A stretch of 64,000 nt of DNA from Endozoicomonas sp. ISHI1. Its GTDB lineage: Bacteria > Pseudomonadota > Gammaproteobacteria > Pseudomonadales > Endozoicomonadaceae. The stretch is taken from NCBI RefSeq assembly GCF_024606225.1, contig NZ_JAGRPU010000010.1, positions 1 through 64,000 on the forward strand. Reading direction: 5' to 3'. Positions 40,653 to 48,876 of this stretch are shown here, piece after piece. How positions within the stretch are numbered: position 1 is the stretch's first letter; each line of letters starts with the position of its first letter. Both the position numbers and the translations under genes were made by a program. The notes beneath the pieces are model-generated. The model was not told the DNA's origin and searched no databases. It saw nothing but the letters and a program-made list of their open reading frames with translations.

Positions 40653-43520
40653 ATGAAATTAGGAAGCGAAGGAACGGGCAGGAAGCTCCCACATCTGGCT
40701 CCATCTTCAGACTTGCCCAATGAAGTCCAGGGGGTTCACAAGAAAGAGATTACCCGCAAGCAGATAGTGTCTCGCTCAGAACACAAACCCTTCCGGTCAC
40801 TGGCTGAAAGGGGGATTGAGGCGGTTCCCGTTAAACCCGGTCTGTTGACCCGTGCACTCAGTTCACTGTCGTCCAGTTTTCTGTCTTTCTTCAGCTCTGC
40901 GATTGCATCGGTTGCCAGCAACAGTCAGAAAGAAGTTCGCGATTTAATCAATAGACAGCTGGAAAACCAGACAATAATCCATCGAGATATTAAAAAGCTT
41001 GAGGAAGGTTTGAAGCCTATTGAGGGGAGACTGCAAACTTTGCGCGAAAGTGTCGAGCTTCTGACTCCTGAACAGATAGGCGAATACGGTGATCTGATAG
41101 CAAAGCAGCTCACAAAACACGAGCAGCTGGTTATCAAGAGGGCTCATTTAAGAAAAACCGTTGAGCAGGTGCAATCTTATGAACAGAGTCTGTCTGCCAG
41201 TAAAAGTCAACAGTCTCTGAATATGAAAGTGTTGGAAGAGAATATCTCAACCGGCATTGAAGCCCTCATGCTACTGAAAGATGTTTTTAATAAAAGCCAG
41301 AAAAAGAAGCACCAGGGCAAGGTGTTTGAAATGCGTCTGGGCGATATCAAAGTGACCGATCCTGACCGTTATGATTTTCAGGTTAAAAATCTGGTGGTCA
41401 ATGTCGGGCGTTTCTGTTTTGAGAAGGGTTATCTTGAGCTGGAAGTGCCGGAGCTCTCTGCCCATTGTTTTTCTGAGGGGGAAAGCAAAGCAGTTGGCCC
41501 CATCAAGATGAAGGGGAGCTGCCGGGTTCGCATTGGTGAACCTCTTGCTGAACCCTTGAACAAATTATTGACTTGTAGAAAGACAGAGATTTTTAGCGCC
41601 TATAAAAAAGTTTCCGAAGCATTGAACTCCCTGTCTGCAGAAACATCCGGACTGGCTGCGCAAAGGCGGCTGGGCGACATCATTCAGTGTTCGGTTGATG
41701 GTCTGGAAATGGCTGGGGGGGAAGTGAAGTCAGATCTGTTCACTGAAGCAATGGGAGAAGGGATCATCCGATTATTCTCTCCGCTTGTGACAACCTGGAA
41801 AAAAGAACTGGGTGCCCATAGCCTTAAAGAGTCCAGAGTTAAAGAAGCTGGCGATACTGTGAAAGCCGAAAGTTTTGCAGCCCTGTGTCAGGTAAGAGAA
41901 AAATCGATAAAGATGTTGAAAGAGGATCTTCCAAAGATCAAGGAAAGTAAGACGAAAAAAGCCTGTCAGGCCATACTGGCGGAATACCGGACAGACCTGA
42001 AGCGATCCCGAAATGTGTTGCAGAAGAAGAAAGAGGCGCTATCGGCTCAGAAAAATCATACGGCGGCTGTTGTGTATCGAGAGGCCAATGCCGGAAAATC
42101 TGTCCAGTCTTACCAAAATGCCCTGAAGCTCTTTCATACCTTAAGAGGGATTACCAGAAGGCAAACGTCAGGCCAGTCAGCGTCTGAATCGATTCATTTC
42201 AGCGAGCAGCGCATTGACTTCACAGACACTTCCCATGCCGAATTATCGTCCGCGTCTCTCAAGCTTTCCGGGTTCAGCCTGGGTGATGATGGTGTGCTTG
42301 AAATCAAAGTGCCTGATGTTTCCCTGAATCTGGGGCTGGTCAACGAAGTGTCTGATACCTGTGAAGCGTTTCCGGCCAGCTTCAAAGACGTCTCTCTGAA
42401 AGTGAGTTCACCCATGGGAAGGATTGTCCATGAAATACTGCTGCTGGACTTTCCTCTTGAGTTTCGGGCACTGGAACGGCTATGGAAACAGTATCAGGCT
42501 TGTACCTCTGAACATTACAGCTCTCTTGGTGCCCATGAGCCTGTTAATGTGGCCAGTTACTTTTCTGTCGACATAGGCAGTATGGCTCGTTTGGCAGACG
42601 GGGATGTTCGGATTGAAGCTGTAGAGCGACCGGATGAAGATAAAGAGTTGATGGTTCTTGCCGTCTCTCGTCTTATGGGACAGAAGCTTGAGGTCGGCGA
42701 GCTGGGTCAGCTGTTTCAAGAAGAAATGGGTATGAATCCTCAGTCGTCCAGTCAGCTTATGAACCTGCTTTGTCTGGGCTTGCTGGGGGAACCGGAACCT
42801 TTGATGAACCCTGCGGCTTTAGTGGATGCACCCCTCAAAAATACCGTTGAACAAGTCTCAGTCTCAAGATCTCCGGAAGCTCCTTCTCCTTTTAATGAGC
42901 AGAAAGATTTATCGAGTCCTGCTAAACCGACATCCTTACCTAAAGACGTTGAGGTGACTCCAGTCATCAATCAAGAAGGTGATATTAGAGTTAATTCGCT
43001 CCCTCAAAGATCAAAACAAACATCGAGTCCTCCTTCTGAAACCCCGGGAGTTAATAGCGATGCCTTGTCAGAGAGTAAAGGTGAAAGCAAGAAGCAAGTG
43101 TTCAGGGCACTTCAGGAGGGCGGTGAAAAAACAGTACTGTCCAAGACAGAGATTCGTATGGGCGACCTAAGCCGTTGTCCGGGGGTCAGTCAGTTGAAAG
43201 CAAGGGTTAATGGTCACACACCGCAAGTGAGCTTTGCCCTGAAAGCGCCTGTTCTCAAGGTTCTGGGCAAGTTACCTTTGCTGTTGAGTTGGTTGGTGGG
43301 ATCTGATCTGTCTTTATCGGTTCAGGCTCCCCTGAAAGAGGATGTAGTCCAACTCAGTCAACCTTCCCTTCAAGTTCATAGTGCGAGAGTGCCTTTTTTG
43401 GGTACCTGGCTTGCCAATTTTTGGTTAAAGCGTGCCTTGGCTAAAGGGCAGTTAGCCATTAACTCCCATCAGAGTGAAGGGCAGGCGGATCTGCAATTCG
43501 TGGGGGTTGAGCAAGCCTGA
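40653..43520 (+). CDS. Large coiled-coil protein with internal duplication, unknown function
   Basis: I recognise no family for this 955-residue protein. After a basic amino terminus comes a Ser-rich hydrophobic stretch (ALSSLSSSFLSFFSSAIASV, about 68-87). A coiled coil then leads into a beta-rich block (about 222-330: EMRLGDIKVTD, YLELEVPELSAHCF, RVRIGEPLAEPLNKLL). A second coiled coil and second block follow (about 511-625: SEQRIDFTD, VLEIKVPDVSLNLG, LKVSSPMGRIVHEILL), apparently a duplication. A shorter third block may begin near 830 (TEIRMGDLSRCP). A low-complexity Ser/Pro-rich linker spans roughly 720-820. The end has hydrophobic stretches (LPLLLSWLVG, VPFLGTWLANFWL). No Sec signal is evident. 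It stands alone between a defence island and a phosphotransferase gene. A secreted effector or envelope protein are both possible. Confidence 0.65.
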   Translation: MKLGSEGTGRKLPHLAPSSDLPNEVQGVHKKEITRKQIVSRSEHKPFRSLAERGIEAVPVKPGLLTRALSSLSSSFLSFFSSAIASVASNSQKEVRDLINRQLENQTIIHRDIKKLEEGLKPIEGRLQTLRESVELLTPEQIGEYGDLIAKQLTKHEQLVIKRAHLRKTVEQVQSYEQSLSASKSQQSLNMKVLEENISTGIEALMLLKDVFNKSQKKKHQGKVFEMRLGDIKVTDPDRYDFQVKNLVVNVGRFCFEKGYLELEVPELSAHCFSEGESKAVGPIKMKGSCRVRIGEPLAEPLNKLLTCRKTEIFSAYKKVSEALNSLSAETSGLAAQRRLGDIIQCSVDGLEMAGGEVKSDLFTEAMGEGIIRLFSPLVTTWKKELGAHSLKESRVKEAGDTVKAESFAALCQVREKSIKMLKEDLPKIKESKTKKACQAILAEYRTDLKRSRNVLQKKKEALSAQKNHTAAVVYREANAGKSVQSYQNALKLFHTLRGITRRQTSGQSASESIHFSEQRIDFTDTSHAELSSASLKLSGFSLGDDGVLEIKVPDVSLNLGLVNEVSDTCEAFPASFKDVSLKVSSPMGRIVHEILLLDFPLEFRALERLWKQYQACTSEHYSSLGAHEPVNVASYFSVDIGSMARLADGDVRIEAVERPDEDKELMVLAVSRLMGQKLEVGELGQLFQEEMGMNPQSSSQLMNLLCLGLLGEPEPLMNPAALVDAPLKNTVEQVSVSRSPEAPSPFNEQKDLSSPAKPTSLPKDVEVTPVINQEGDIRVNSLPQRSKQTSSPPSETPGVNSDALSESKGESKKQVFRALQEGGEKTVLSKTEIRMGDLSRCPGVSQLKARVNGHTPQVSFALKAPVLKVLGKLPLLLSWLVGSDLSLSVQAPLKEDVVQLSQPSLQVHSARVPFLGTWLANFWLKRALAKGQLAINSHQSEGQADLQFVGVEQA

Positions 43521-43685
43521 AGTCAGGATCAGCCCTTCTGTAGTGAATTCTGTCTCGTCCCGGTCTACTTTGTAAGGGGCATAAACTATAAAAACACTGA
43601 CCCGAAGGATAACTGGCTATAAATGCCTTCTTGCGTTTCGGCTATAGTTTGTTGGCTGGGACGATTTAGCGCGGTTCGTTCACTG

Positions 43686-44498
43686 ATGTTAAAACTCGAA
43701 AAAACACAGATCTTTTTGCAGCAGGAGGCTAAAAACAAGCACGAGGCTTTGCAGTTGGCTGGCAGCAAAATGTTGGAAACCGGATTGGTTTCAGCCGACT
43801 ACCTTCCGGGCATTCACGCCCGGGAGACGCTGGCTTCCACTTTTCTGGACAACGGTATCGCCATACCCCACGGCATGCCTCAGTCTCGCCATGCCATTAA
43901 AAAAACGGGTGTGGTGGTCATTCAGTTTCCTGAGGGCGTTGAGTGGGGAGTGAATCAGCCCGTTTTTCTGGCCTTTGGCGTAGCGGCCCACTGCCATGAG
44001 CACCTCAGGATTCTGGGGGGGCTTACCCGGGTTCTGGATGATCGCCTTCTATGCCGTTATCTGGCTCGTACCCATGAGCCTGAAAAAATTATCGATGCGC
44101 TGGAGGGCAAACCTCTACCGGGGCTTGGCAGTCTCAGTGAATGGCAAAAGGCTTACTTAAATCAAAGCCGGAGAGAAACCTCTGAAAGAGGCTGGGTCAG
44201 TCGCACATGCACTAGAAGCAGGGAGCTGACCAGGGAGTATCTCATTAACAATATCAATGGTTTACATGCCAGATGTGGCAGTGCCATGATTGCCGCCCTT
44301 ACGCACTATGACACCCGTGTATATGTGCGCAATGTCAGCAAGAATGGTGAGTATGTCAACGGCCGCAGTCTGGTCAAACTGCTCGGCCTTGAGCTGGTTT
44401 GCGGTGAGACTCTGGGTATCAGGCTTTCCGGTCTTCATGCACATGAAGCGTTAAAGCGGCTCGACCAGTTGATTTCAGAAGAGTTTACTTTGATCTAG
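43686..44498 (+). CDS. PTS EIIA (fructose/mannitol type)-HPr fusion protein
   Basis: The first ~145 residues are a PTS EIIA type-2 domain with active-site NGIAIPHG (His62). The last ~85 are an HPr domain with NGLHARC (His194) and a regulatory-type serine in NGRSLVKLLGL. The layout resembles FruB, which passes phosphate from enzyme I to a fructose EIIBC permease. In HPr the motif is normally GLHARPA; here the residue after Arg is Cys197 and then Gly. I place the start at 43686 (MLKLEKTQIF) because family members begin there; an in-frame ATG at 43623 is possible, and neither has a strong ribosome binding site. No fruK or fruA gene is adjacent, so the partner permease is elsewhere or the protein is regulatory. 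The TAG stop overlaps the TA at the edge of a palindromic element. Confidence 0.85.
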   Translation: MLKLEKTQIFLQQEAKNKHEALQLAGSKMLETGLVSADYLPGIHARETLASTFLDNGIAIPHGMPQSRHAIKKTGVVVIQFPEGVEWGVNQPVFLAFGVAAHCHEHLRILGGLTRVLDDRLLCRYLARTHEPEKIIDALEGKPLPGLGSLSEWQKAYLNQSRRETSERGWVSRTCTRSRELTREYLINNINGLHARCGSAMIAALTHYDTRVYVRNVSKNGEYVNGRSLVKLLGLELVCGETLGIRLSGLHAHEALKRLDQLISEEFTLI

Positions 44499-44660
44499 CA
44501 GCCTGTCGGACTTAAGGCTGTCCTACTGCGGTTGCAATAAATTGGTCTAAAAATTCCTGCTTCTTCGTCAAATAGCTCGCTATTCTCCTCAGAAGCAGAA
44601 ATTTTTATCCTCAATTTCTTGCAATCCTCGCTACGGACGCTTAAGTCCGACAGGCTGCTA
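44496..44660 (+). repeat. Palindromic element, copy 4
   Basis: Complete copy bordered by TA on both sides (44496-44497 and 44659-44660). Outer arms GCAGCCTGTCGGACTTAAG and CTTAAGTCCGACAGGCTGC are perfect complements. Inner arms include CTGCTTCT and AGAAGCAG. The centre TCAAATAGCTCGCTATT is the same as in the other copies. It directly follows the EIIA-HPr gene, whose stop codon TAG uses the bordering TA. Confidence 0.9.
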
Positions 44661-44670
44661 GACAAAAGCA

Positions 44671-44693
44671 AGCGCCCTTGAAGGGGCGCTTTG
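44671..44693. terminator. Intrinsic terminator, probably bidirectional
   Basis: AGCGCCC and GGGCGCT form a perfect seven-base stem around TTGAAG. The minus strand continues GCTTGCTTTTGT and the plus strand TTTGG. It lies between the convergent EIIA-HPr gene and the small acidic protein gene and could serve both. Confidence 0.65.
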
Positions 44694-44769
44694 GCTGATT
44701 CTGGCTGGAACTCAGGTCTCCGGGAAGTCGTTCGTTTCATCTACCCGGGTGATGAAATGAAGTATCCGG

Positions 44770-45228
44770 TTAATGGCGGGTTTCACTGGCTGGCATGATG
44801 TTAGGGTGATCGAGCCATTCTTCAGGGCTCTCATCGATGGAGTCCACTGCTTCGGCTTCATTCAGCTCCCCGCGGGTCGCCAACACTGCCAGGTCCTTGG
44901 CAAAGCTCTGTAAAAGATCGATCACTTCCTCCCTGTCAGGATCGAGGCTTTCATCAAAAGTGATATTGAAAAGAGGATTATCATTTTCATACTCCTCTCC
45001 TTTTCGCATGAGCGTCATTTGAAGGCCGGGGTTCTCATAATCCGTGACTTCGGCCAACTTGAATGTAACTGACTGGGCTTCCCTGAGAACAGACAGCAAC
45101 TTCAGGGCTTCTGCAGCGCTGATATCGCCTGCATCCACACAGGCTTCAACATACTCTCTGGCCGATAACCCCGAGTCCAGGTAGTTGTCCACCAGATCCT
45201 GCAGTTCTTTGTACTTGTTATGGTTCAT
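44770..45228 (-). CDS. Small acidic protein, unknown
   Basis: The 152-residue, strongly acidic and soluble protein is not one I can name. It has an all-helical start (KELQDLVDNYLDSGLSAREY), a middle with several strands and an acidic tail (DSIDESPEEWLDHP). The start is secure: AAGGAGGG lies four bases before ATG 45228. It is probably monocistronic, with the next gene upstream pointing away. No signal peptide or membrane segment is seen. Confidence 0.7.
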   Translation of the reverse strand: MNHNKYKELQDLVDNYLDSGLSAREYVEACVDAGDISAAEALKLLSVLREAQSVTFKLAEVTDYENPGLQMTLMRKGEEYENDNPLFNITFDESLDPDREEVIDLLQSFAKDLAVLATRGELNEAEAVDSIDESPEEWLDHPNIMPASETRH

Positions 45229-45503
45229 GGACCCTCCTTAACTGCGCTTTCAGTAATGCCTGTAAACGAGTGCACATTTCCAGTGTACCTGATTGCGAAT
45301 CAAATGAAAGGTTAAATAAGTATTTGTACGTCAGTACTCTTCGGGTGCTACGTAAAGGCATGGAGCTGCTCTTCTAACAGGTGACTTAAGGTGTTACTTT
45401 TAAGCGGAGTGGTCTTTCAAGAAAGGTTTTCTGAAAGGTTTTATTCATAATGTAGGGCTCTTTAGCCATACTTTTATTTTCTGTCATTCCCTCTGCTGTA
45501 TTT
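45229..45503. other. Divergent promoter region between the acidic protein and the LysR regulator
   Basis: The 275-base region contains AT-rich stretches that could hold promoters for both genes. I see no convincing operator dyad or sigma-70 pair, and no ribosome binding site near the LysR ATG at 45504. Confidence 0.35.
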
Positions 45504-46466
45504 ATGAATCTTTCCAGACTGAACCTGAACCTGCTGCCTGGTCTGAAAGCCCTGCTGGACACCCAGAGTGTTTCCAAAGCAGCGCAGATAATGTGTGTTA
45601 CCCAGTCTGCCATGAGTCGAACTCTGGCCCAGTTAAGGGAAGCATTGAATGACCCGGTTCTGGTGAGAAAAGGCAATCGAATTTTCTTGTCCGAGAAGGC
45701 GATGTCCCTGCATGAAGATGTGAACAGAGTTGTCACGGAAGCCAGCAGTATTTTTGAAAACCAACAGTTTTATATCTCAACCACCCAGCGACATTTCCGG
45801 ATTGCTTCAGGACACACGGTGCTGGAACGGATTCTGCCTGAAGTACTGCAAAAAATATGGGCGTTGGCACCCGGGCTGACCTTTGAGTTGCAGGCCATCA
45901 ATCCAGCTGTTGATGTTGCAACCGGAAAGCTGGATCTGTCTATTGGTTATATGGGCGCCCGGGAAGAAGGTTTATCCTGCTTTTCACTGATGAAAGATCG
46001 GATGTGCCTGATTCTCTGTGAAAACCATCCTTTGGCCCATGAGTCTTTTTCAGAAGAGGCTCTCAGGTCTTTTTCCTTTGTGGTGCAGAGGGACAATATC
46101 AATCTACATCAGCAAAGTGAGATCAACCGTTTCCTCAGTTCGGTTCAGGTGAAAACCTGGTCGCCCAGTCTTTCGGTCAGTCTGGCGTTGATCAAGGGAA
46201 CAGATTGCGTGTTTATGGCTCCGGCTTCATTGCCTATGTTCATGGAAGAGCTGTCTGGCTTCGTGATTAGGGAGTGCCCAAAAAATATTCCGAAAGTCAG
46301 CTTTGATATTGTCTGGCCTGAGTATTGGGAGATGAACAGAGCGCATCGTTGGATGAGGGAGTTCATCAGTAATGCATTGTTGGAACATATCCAGAGCAAA
46401 GACCTCGATATGTTTGTCACTGAGTCAGAAGAAAGTCAGGAAGAGAAGAGTACTCCGCTTTCCTGA
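45504..46466 (+). CDS. LysR-family transcriptional regulator
   Basis: A winged helix-turn-helix occupies residues 1-65: LNLNLLPGLKALLDTQSVSK, AAQIMCVTQSAMSRTLAQLR and DPVLVRKGNRIFLSEKA follow the LysR amino-terminal pattern of the NodD/ToxR-like subgroup. The remaining ~250 residues form the effector-binding domain (FRIASGHTVLERILPEVLQ, DLSIGYMGAREEGLSCF). The C-terminal ~20 residues are acidic and extra. It is convergent with ilvM, only eight bases from stop to stop, so it does not share a promoter with the ilv operon. Target genes and ligand are unknown; the gene may autoregulate. Confidence 0.9.
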   Translation: MNLSRLNLNLLPGLKALLDTQSVSKAAQIMCVTQSAMSRTLAQLREALNDPVLVRKGNRIFLSEKAMSLHEDVNRVVTEASSIFENQQFYISTTQRHFRIASGHTVLERILPEVLQKIWALAPGLTFELQAINPAVDVATGKLDLSIGYMGAREEGLSCFSLMKDRMCLILCENHPLAHESFSEEALRSFSFVVQRDNINLHQQSEINRFLSSVQVKTWSPSLSVSLALIKGTDCVFMAPASLPMFMEELSGFVIRECPKNIPKVSFDIVWPEYWEMNRAHRWMREFISNALLEHIQSKDLDMFVTESEESQEEKSTPLS

Positions 46467-46474
46467 CCCTGTCC

Positions 46475-46753
46475 TCAAATGATACTTTCCCGAGGGATTG
46501 CTTCTGTTGCTGCAGGCTGACACACATCGAGAACATCATATAATTTCTCGATCTGACGGGTAAGCGTTTCTATGGGGCGCTCACTGGAGACATTAATAGC
46601 AGCAGAAACCATTTTCCCACACTCGGAGCTGTTCATGGACAGGCTCTCAAGGTCAAATCCCCGGTGTCTGACTACCCGCAGAAGCCGCTCCAGTACCTCT
46701 GGCTTTTTATAGCACTGGATAGTCAGGGAGTAATGGGTTTTGGAATCGCTCAT
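46475..46753 (-). CDS. ilvM: Acetolactate synthase II small subunit
   Basis: The 92-residue protein is a single ACT domain ([34 protein letters not shown]) of the size of enterobacterial IlvM, and shorter than IlvH/IlvN. It activates the catalytic subunit in the first common step of branched-chain amino acid synthesis. Its start overlaps the last four bases of ilvG, giving coupled translation and equal supply. It is the last gene of the operon: ilvE, ilvD and ilvA do not follow, unlike in Escherichia coli. Confidence 0.9.
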   Translation of the reverse strand: MSDSKTHYSLTIQCYKKPEVLERLLRVVRHRGFDLESLSMNSSECGKMVSAAINVSSERPIETLTRQIEKLYDVLDVCQPAATEAIPRESII

Positions 46754-48396
46754 GCTCTTGCCTCCATCATTTCGTGGTTGGCGGCACCGGGTGGCACCAG
46801 GGGCCAGACGTTCTCCCGCTCATCAATACAGACATGAAGTATTCTTGCCTCCGGAGCCTGAAGCATTTCTTCCAGAGCGGGGATTACTTCATGTCTTTTG
46901 GTAATTATTCTGCCTTCAATGCCAAATGCTTTGGCCAGAGTGACAAAATCAGGATTGTCCGAGAGGTCAGTTTCACTGTAGCGCTGGTCAAAGAAGAGTT
47001 CCTGCCATTGCTTCACCATGCCGAGTCGCTGGTTGTCGAGTAAGACCATTTTGACGGGCAGCTGTTTTCTTTTGATCGAGGCCAGCTCCTGCACATTCAT
47101 CATGAAAGAGCCGTCTCCGGAGACGAGTATCACATCGTCTTCCGGTCTTGAAATAGCAGCGCCTATCGCTGCCGGGAGACCAAAGCCCATGGTACCAAGC
47201 CCGGCACTGGAAAGGTGGTTATTCGGATGACAGAAGCTCATGTGTTGAGCTACCCACATTTGGTGCTGACCCACATCACAACTGATCACAGAGTTCTCGC
47301 GGGTGGCCTCAGATAACTGTTTCAGAAGCAGAGGCGCAAAGATGTCTTCCCCGGGTTTGTCATAACACCACTGGCTGGCAGCGCGGCTGTTCTTACAGTG
47401 TTGTAACCAGTCACCCTGATCTAAAGTAATGGTCAGACTGCTTAGATTCTTCTTCAGGCAACCACAAAGACTGACATCAACAGGGCGACGCTTACCATGC
47501 TCTGCAGGGTCAATATCGAGATGGATGACTTTCGCACCAGGGGCAAAACTCTCAAGCTTGCCTGTGACCCGGTCATCAAAGCGGGCTCCGATGGCTATCA
47601 GCAAGTCGCATTCCTGCACTGCCAGATTGGCAGCCCGGGTTCCATGCATACCCAGCATACCAAGGTAGCCGGGATCGTCAGGACGAATCGCTCCGATTCC
47701 TTTCAAGGTGCAAACACTGGGGAGACCGGTTTCTGTCAGGAATGTCCTGAGCTCGTCTATCGCATCCGCCATTCCTGCACCGCCACCTACGTAAGCAAGA
47801 GGTTTGCTGCTTTTCCGGAGCAAAGAGATCGCAGCATTAATCCTGTCAAAACTGTCGGCAGCTCTCTCTTTTATCACGCTGAGTGGTGGCACGTAGTGAG
47901 CCTCTGCCAGCTGAATATCTTTTGGCAGGTCAACCAGAACAGGGCCCGGGCGGCCAGATCGGGCCAGGTCGAAAGCTTTGTTCAGGGTTTCGCAGATATC
48001 ATTCGGGTCTGTCACCAGAAAGCTGTGCTTGGTACAACCCAGTGTCATACCCAGAATATCGATTTCCTGGAAGGCATCCGTTCCCATCATGGCAGTAGGC
48101 ACCTGACCTGTGATGGCCACCAGAGGAATGGAATCCAGCATGGCGTCGGATAAAGCAGTGATCAGGTTCGTTGCGCCGGGGCCGGAGGTGGCAATACAGA
48201 CACCGGTTTTACCACTGGCCCTGGCGTAGCCTATGGCGGCGAAAGCGGCTCCCTGTTCATGTCTGCAGAGAAGGTGCTCAACATTGGAATCCAGAAAGGC
48301 GTCATAGACTGGCATGATGGTGCCACCGGGATAACCGAAAACATGTTGAATCCCTCGCTGAGAAAGATTTTTTACCAGTGCATTAGCGCCGTTCAT
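46750..48396 (-). CDS. ilvG: Acetolactate synthase II large (catalytic) subunit
   Basis: The 548-residue protein is full length and uninterrupted. It joins two pyruvates to acetolactate, or pyruvate and 2-ketobutyrate to acetohydroxybutyrate, using thiamine diphosphate, Mg and FAD. The catalytic glutamate is E47 in [31 protein letters not shown] and the cofactor-binding GDGSFMMN with [14 protein letters not shown] are typical of IlvG/IlvB. GAGGT stands seven bases before ATG 48396. The start lies inside the 3' end of a small membrane ORF, and the end overlaps ilvM. Expression is probably controlled by the leader peptide and terminator at 48664-48796. Confidence 0.95.
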   Translation of the reverse strand: MNGANALVKNLSQRGIQHVFGYPGGTIMPVYDAFLDSNVEHLLCRHEQGAAFAAIGYARASGKTGVCIATSGPGATNLITALSDAMLDSIPLVAITGQVPTAMMGTDAFQEIDILGMTLGCTKHSFLVTDPNDICETLNKAFDLARSGRPGPVLVDLPKDIQLAEAHYVPPLSVIKERAADSFDRINAAISLLRKSSKPLAYVGGGAGMADAIDELRTFLTETGLPSVCTLKGIGAIRPDDPGYLGMLGMHGTRAANLAVQECDLLIAIGARFDDRVTGKLESFAPGAKVIHLDIDPAEHGKRRPVDVSLCGCLKKNLSSLTITLDQGDWLQHCKNSRAASQWCYDKPGEDIFAPLLLKQLSEATRENSVISCDVGQHQMWVAQHMSFCHPNNHLSSAGLGTMGFGLPAAIGAAISRPEDDVILVSGDGSFMMNVQELASIKRKQLPVKMVLLDNQRLGMVKQWQELFFDQRYSETDLSDNPDFVTLAKAFGIEGRIITKRHEVIPALEEMLQAPEARILHVCIDERENVWPLVPPGAANHEMMEARA

Positions 48397-48595
48397 GGGG
48401 TTGACCTCGTTCGTGCCCGCGATGAGCTTCAGCCTTGATGCGAACAGGCTTGCTAACGCTCATTTCAAACCACTGCTGTGCAGAGAACAAAACGGCAACA
48501 GGGAGGATAATCAGCAGCAGTTCCGGAAGGCTGATGATTGCCACAATGGTCAGGCTCAGAATAGCAATAATTATTGGGTTGTTCAGGTTTAGCAT
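48383..48595 (-). CDS. Small hydrophobic membrane protein upstream of ilvG
   Basis: The 70-residue product begins [20 protein letters not shown], has one or two membrane helices (through [15 protein letters not shown]) and a basic, His-rich tail ([16 protein letters not shown]). AGAGGA lies seven bases before the ATG at 48595. The stop lies 14 bases inside ilvG, suggesting coupled translation. It sits between the ilv attenuator terminator and ilvG, so it is under the same control. I recognise no family. It is rich in Ile and Leu, so translation could sense branched-chain amino acids, but that is only a thought. Confidence 0.6.
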   Translation of the reverse strand: MLNLNNPIIIAILSLTIVAIISLPELLLIILPVAVLFSAQQWFEMSVSKPVRIKAEAHRGHERGQPHERR

Positions 48596-48663
48596 GGTTC
48601 TATCCTCTTTGTCCGGAGCCGTCATCTTGTCTGTGCTCCCGGGGTTTTCAGGCCCCAAATATG

Positions 48664-48697
48664 AAAAAACCCCCCGGACCTTTCGGTGCGGGGGGTT
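48664..48697 (-). terminator. ilv attenuator terminator
   Basis: On the minus strand AACCCCCCGCACC-GAAA-GGTCCGGGGGGTT forms a long GC-rich stem with a GAAA loop, followed immediately by a T tract (TTTTTTCAT). It lies 20 bases beyond the stop of the leader peptide and before the first structural gene, as an attenuator should. A competing antiterminator is expected with the C- and G-rich stretch overlapping the end of the leader gene (CGCGCGGGGGTCTG). Confidence 0.85.
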
Positions 48698-48715
48698 CCT
48701 TGAAACTCTGATCTG

Positions 48716-48796
48716 TCAGCCAACAGACCCCCGCGCGGAGATGTTAATCACCACGACGGGTAGGAGAATTATGTTGCTGATGAGGTTGAGTTTCAT
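48716..48796 (-). CDS. ilvL: ilv operon leader peptide (attenuator)
   Basis: A 26-codon frame encodes MKLNLISNIILLPVVVINIS followed by ARGSVG. Thirteen of its 26 residues are Ile, Leu or Val, with the runs NIILL and PVVVI. When charged branched-chain tRNAs are scarce, a ribosome stalled here should let the antiterminator form. When they are plentiful the downstream hairpin stops transcription. The arrangement parallels IlvL before ilvGM in enterobacteria, though the peptide sequence differs. The ribosome binding site is weak. Confidence 0.8.
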   Translation of the reverse strand: MKLNLISNIILLPVVVINISARGSVG

Positions 48797-48876
48797 AACC
48801 AATAAATACTATTCAGATTGTTTAAAGTATTTTCAGGTATAACACACACAGTCAATATGTGCCAGAAAATTAAAAT
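48797..48876 (-). promoter_or_regulatory. Probable ilv promoter region
   Basis: This 80-base gap must hold the ilv promoter. TTGACT (48855-48850 on the minus strand) is a good -35 candidate. Downstream AT-rich hexamers (TACTTT, or ones nearer the leader start) could be the -10, but the spacing of about 20 to TACTTT is long, so the exact -10 is uncertain. Confidence 0.35.

Noticed and set aside
44495..44740. 81-codon minus-strand frame spanning a palindromic element
   Set aside because: It is the open frame carried by the element itself, with no start signal, and recurs wherever the element occurs.
47497..48153. 218-codon plus-strand frame inside ilvG
   Set aside because: Antisense shadow of a well-conserved enzyme gene.
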